Below are positions 5,686 to 7,570 of a stretch of DNA of 7,570 nucleotides, one piece after another. The notes beneath the pieces were generated by a model that saw only the letters and a program-made list of their open reading frames with translations, was not told the DNA's origin and made no database searches. Source of the DNA: Legionellaceae bacterium (lineage in GTDB: Bacteria; Pseudomonadota; Gammaproteobacteria; Legionellales; Legionellaceae); the NCBI GenBank assembly GCA_027449525.1, contig DAIDLK010000038.1, forward strand, positions 1 to 7,570. Direction: 5' to 3'. Position 1 is the first letter of the stretch. The number at the start of each line of letters is the position of its first letter. The translations under genes and the position numbers were made by a program.

Positions 5686-6516
5686 ATGTCTCAAGTCCAC
5701 TCTTCTTGGCCTGAGCAAGCCTCAGCAGCCATTAAAGCACAATTTCCGCAATACAGCCCGCGTTTAGGAGTAGTGCTAGGTTCGGGTCTTGGGCGCTTTG
5801 CAGATGAATTAACCGACCGTGTTTCAATTGCCTATGATGATTTACCCGGTTTTCCGCAAATAGCCGTTTATGGACATCGTGGCATGTTGGTGCTGGGTCG
5901 ATTGCACGGCGTTGATATTGTGTGTTTACAAGGCAGAGCGCATAGCTACGAAGGTCACAGTCAGAGCGTGGTTAAAAACTACGTGCGCACCTTAAAGCGT
6001 TTGGGTTGTGAGTATTTTTTTGCGATCAGTGCCTGTGGATCGTTGCGCAGTGATGTTGGTCCGGGCGAGTTAATGTTGATTAATGACCACATTAATCTGC
6101 AACCCGGTAATCCTCTGATCGGCCCCAACGATGACGAATTCGGTCCGCGCTTTTATGCTCTCGATAACGCTTATGATGCAGCGACACGTGAATTATTGCA
6201 TGCGGCAGCGCGTGAAGTATCCGTTCCATTGCATGAGGGGGTTTACATTGCGGTGAGCGGACCTAATTATGAAACAGCTGCAGAAATTCGCGCGTTTCGT
6301 CAGTGGGGGGCGGACGCGGTAGGGATGTCGACGGTGCCAGAAGTATTAGTGGCTGTGCATTGTGGTATGAAAGTGGCTGTAATTGCGGCGATAACAAATT
6401 TTGCCACCGGTTTAGCTCACGAAAGCCATAGCCATGAAGCGGTGGTCCAAATGGCCCAAAAATCCAGTGAAAATGTCTCACGGCTAATGAACCAATTTAT
6501 TCGGATGAACTTATGA
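5686..6516 (+). CDS. xapA: Purine nucleoside phosphorylase, XapA/PNP-I type
   Basis: A 276-residue cytoplasmic enzyme of the trimeric purine nucleoside phosphorylase family. It splits purine (deoxy)ribonucleosides with phosphate to free base and (deoxy)ribose-1-phosphate in purine salvage. Key residues sit at almost the same numbers as in the mammalian enzyme: Ser33 in GSGLG, His64 in GHRG, Arg84-His86-Tyr88-Glu89 in GRAHSYEGH for phosphate and sugar, Ala116-Gly118 in the base pocket, Tyr195-Glu196 in GPNYETAAE, Met214 in VGMSTVPE, Asn238 in ITNFATG, and a histidine near 250. Glu196 with Asn238 is the 6-oxopurine signature (inosine, guanosine). The stretch around GSLR-DVGPGE, NDDEFG-RF, NAYDA and PNYETAAEIR recalls E. 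coli XapA, hence the symbol; xanthosine use is not proven. ATG at 5677 extends it by three residues, but ATG at 5686 has GGA eight bases upstream and I prefer it. It overlaps the next gene by four bases (ATGA). Confidence 0.92.
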   Translation: MSQVHSSWPEQASAAIKAQFPQYSPRLGVVLGSGLGRFADELTDRVSIAYDDLPGFPQIAVYGHRGMLVLGRLHGVDIVCLQGRAHSYEGHSQSVVKNYVRTLKRLGCEYFFAISACGSLRSDVGPGELMLINDHINLQPGNPLIGPNDDEFGPRFYALDNAYDAATRELLHAAAREVSVPLHEGVYIAVSGPNYETAAEIRAFRQWGADAVGMSTVPEVLVAVHCGMKVAVIAAITNFATGLAHESHSHEAVVQMAQKSSENVSRLMNQFIRMNL

Positions 6517-6980
6517 AATTTTTTACTAAACCTAAATCTAACTCTAACTCTAACAAAGTTAATGTATTTATGTTGCAAGCGGCCTTAATCTATACCAGCG
6601 CTAATGCTCTCGCTGCATTAAGGGCTCATCATCTGGGGTGCGATGCTAAAGAAGTTGGTTGCTTATTGATGGTTGGATTGCCGGTAGGAAATTTATTATC
6701 GTTTGCTATGACCGCTAAATTATTTAATAGTATGTCTCCTAGTGGTTCTTGTTCTCCTGCAGAGGCTGTGTTGATGTTTCTAGCGATGGGTTTAATCGGT
6801 GCACCATTAATGACCGGCGTAGCGTGCTCGGCAGGTCAGACTATTTTTTTTCCTAATACAGCTGATCCTGCTTCTTTTACACTGTTTTCGCAATTAGCAC
6901 TACTAAGCGAAGTCATTTTGATGGGAGCTTTTGTGGTTGGATTAGTCCGAGAAGGCCCCCAACCTGGACGTTTTTTTTAA
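6513..6980 (+). CDS. Orphan membrane protein coupled to the phosphorylase gene
   Basis: A 155-residue predicted inner-membrane protein that I do not recognise. After a polar N-terminus with a Ser-Asn repeat (residues 9-14) come four likely membrane segments at about 17-36, 47-70, 83-107 and 122-145, joined by short loops, and a short tail ending in PQPGRFF. The charged residues (AHH, DAKE, MTAKL, VREG) lie mostly in the loops. Its ATG overlaps the phosphorylase stop (ATGA), with CGGA seven bases upstream, so it is translated from the same message. A link to nucleoside or base transport would suit the neighbourhood, but it is far shorter than known nucleoside transporters and shows none of their motifs. 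The end of the gene doubles as part of a possible terminator. Confidence 0.72.
   Translation: MKFFTKPKSNSNSNKVNVFMLQAALIYTSANALAALRAHHLGCDAKEVGCLLMVGLPVGNLLSFAMTAKLFNSMSPSGSCSPAEAVLMFLAMGLIGAPLMTGVACSAGQTIFFPNTADPASFTLFSQLALLSEVILMGAFVVGLVREGPQPGRFF
6525..6554 (+). repeat. In-frame hexanucleotide tandem repeat
   Basis: Five degenerate copies of a six-base unit (ACTAAA, CCTAAA, then three exact TCTAAC) lie in codons 5-14 of the orphan membrane-protein gene. Each unit is two codons; the exact copies encode Ser-Asn. A change in copy number would alter the length of the polar N-terminus without changing the frame. Confidence 0.7.
6945..6978 (+). terminator. Possible rho-independent terminator inside the 3' end of the gene
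   Basis: GTCC (6945-6948) can pair with GGAC (6966-6969), and AGG (6953-6955) with CCT (6963-6965), giving a seven-pair stem with a four-base bulge on the left and a C-rich loop. It is followed by G and eight T (6971-6978). The T run encodes the final Phe-Phe before TAA. The bulge weakens the hairpin, so the call is moderate. The convergent ubiA gene ends 17 bases beyond the stop codon, so termination here would limit read-through into it. Confidence 0.45.
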
Positions 6981-6997
6981 TAGTTGACGTGTAGAAG

Positions 6998-7570
6998 TCA
7001 ACGTAGTAATGCAATCGATAACAGTAAACCATACAACCCATTGCTCTTGAAATGGGTTTGTGGATTATAGGCGATTATTTGATGTGCTAAAACCCCTGCA
7101 CTTAAACACCACATGCTATAAAACCAGTCAGACAAATGGTTCAACCAGCCTATTAATAACCACAAACTATGGCTAATTAGATAGCAAATCAAGATTACCA
7201 TATTGACCTGTTTACCAAATAATAAGGCAGTGGAATGAATGCCGATACGCCGATCGTCCGCTCGGTCAGGCAGCGCATAGACGGTGTCGTAAGCGATAAT
7301 CCAAAAAAAATTTAAGATCAATAATAAGTGCGTCGTGCTATTAATAGGTTGATCGCTAGCCGCATAGGCCATGGGAATACCTAACGAAAAGGCGATACCA
7401 AGAACTAGTTGTGGTGCCGGCAACCAGCGTTTTGTAAACGGGTAGATTCCCGTGATAAATAAAGCGAATAGGGCATATTGAAAGCATGCAGCTGGTAAGA
7501 GGATTAGCACAACACTTGCAGCGACTAATAACCCACCCAACACAAAAAATGCGTTGATTAAGCTAATTTT
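6998..7570 (-). CDS. ubiA: 4-hydroxybenzoate polyprenyltransferase UbiA, 5' end cut by the window
   Basis: The C-terminal two thirds (190 codons) of UbiA, an inner-membrane prenyltransferase that attaches the polyprenyl tail to 4-hydroxybenzoate in ubiquinone synthesis. Counting from the window edge, YPFTKRW (43-49), PQLVLGIAFSLGIPMAYAA (53-71), IAYDTVYA (92-99) and the second aspartate-rich motif DRADD (102-106) are followed by RRIGIHSTALLFG (107-119), all closely matching the enterobacterial protein. The first aspartate-rich motif (NDxxD) would lie beyond 7570. The frame stays open to the last base, so the GTG at 7541-7543 is an internal codon, not the start. Several hydrophobic segments agree with a multi-pass protein. 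The C-terminus (ending SIALLR) stops about five residues earlier than in E. coli as I recall it. It converges with the orphan membrane-protein gene, leaving 17 bases between the two stops. Confidence 0.93.
   Translation of the reverse strand, partial: KISLINAFFVLGGLLVAASVVLILLPAACFQYALFALFITGIYPFTKRWLPAPQLVLGIAFSLGIPMAYAASDQPINSTTHLLLILNFFWIIAYDTVYALPDRADDRRIGIHSTALLFGKQVNMVILICYLISHSLWLLIGWLNHLSDWFYSMWCLSAGVLAHQIIAYNPQTHFKSNGLYGLLLSIALLR

Noticed and set aside
6983..7002. GTTGAC/GTCAAC dyad as a bidirectional terminator
   Set aside because: The stem is only 6 bp, and neither strand has a T run after it; the plus-strand T run precedes it.
7541..7543. GTG as the start of a 181-residue UbiA
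   Set aside because: The frame stays open to the window edge and the first third of the enzyme is missing, so this is an internal valine codon.
1..7570. CRISPR array, tRNA, rRNA, insertion sequence, phage or defence system
   Set aside because: I saw no regularly spaced repeats, no cloverleaf or ribosomal sequence, no transposase or integrase motifs, and no nuclease, methylase or toxin-antitoxin pair.

Overview
The window most likely comes from a gammaproteobacterium of the order Legionellales (Legionella or a relative with a Dot/Icm type IVB secretion system). Two minus-strand genes support this. One encodes a signal-peptide-bearing IcmL/DotI-like protein. The other encodes an outer-membrane beta-barrel protein of a family I know from Legionella. 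The remaining recognisable genes (UbiA, OPT transporter, XapA-like purine nucleoside phosphorylase) fit this but are less diagnostic. The assignment rests on protein resemblance, not on a search.

Layout. Positions 1-63 hold a terminator-like hairpin and no gene. From 64 to 1716, three genes read on the minus strand. In transcription order they are the IcmL-like periplasmic protein, a full-length beta-barrel protein, and a truncated paralogue of that barrel whose start overlaps the barrel's stop (TAATG). From 1717 to 1835 lies a divergent intergenic region with a strong sigma-70-type promoter on the plus strand, inside an inverted repeat. From 1836 to 4545 the plus strand carries a short-chain dehydrogenase/reductase and an OPT-family oligopeptide transporter that overlap by 8 bases. 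A second clear promoter, also inside an inverted repeat, precedes two overlapping genes (4649-5657) for small membrane proteins that look like diverged tandem paralogues of no family I recognise. A third promoter straddles the end of the second of these and should drive the purine nucleoside phosphorylase (5686-6516) and a four-base-overlapping orphan membrane protein (6513-6980). At the right edge, convergent on the minus strand and cut by the window, is ubiA of ubiquinone synthesis.

How the genes may work together. The OPT transporter (peptide uptake) and the phosphorylase (purine salvage) fit a bacterium that lives on host-derived amino acids and nucleosides; that is inference. The IcmL-like protein and the barrel are envelope proteins. 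The IcmL-like protein may be an accessory or paralogue of the Dot/Icm apparatus, but no other T4BSS gene is in the window. I found no CRISPR array, tRNA, rRNA, transposase, phage gene or recognisable defence system. The most novel-looking parts are the tandem orphan membrane-protein pair with its symmetrical promoter, the inverted repeat around the reductase promoter, and the truncated but frame-intact barrel paralogue.
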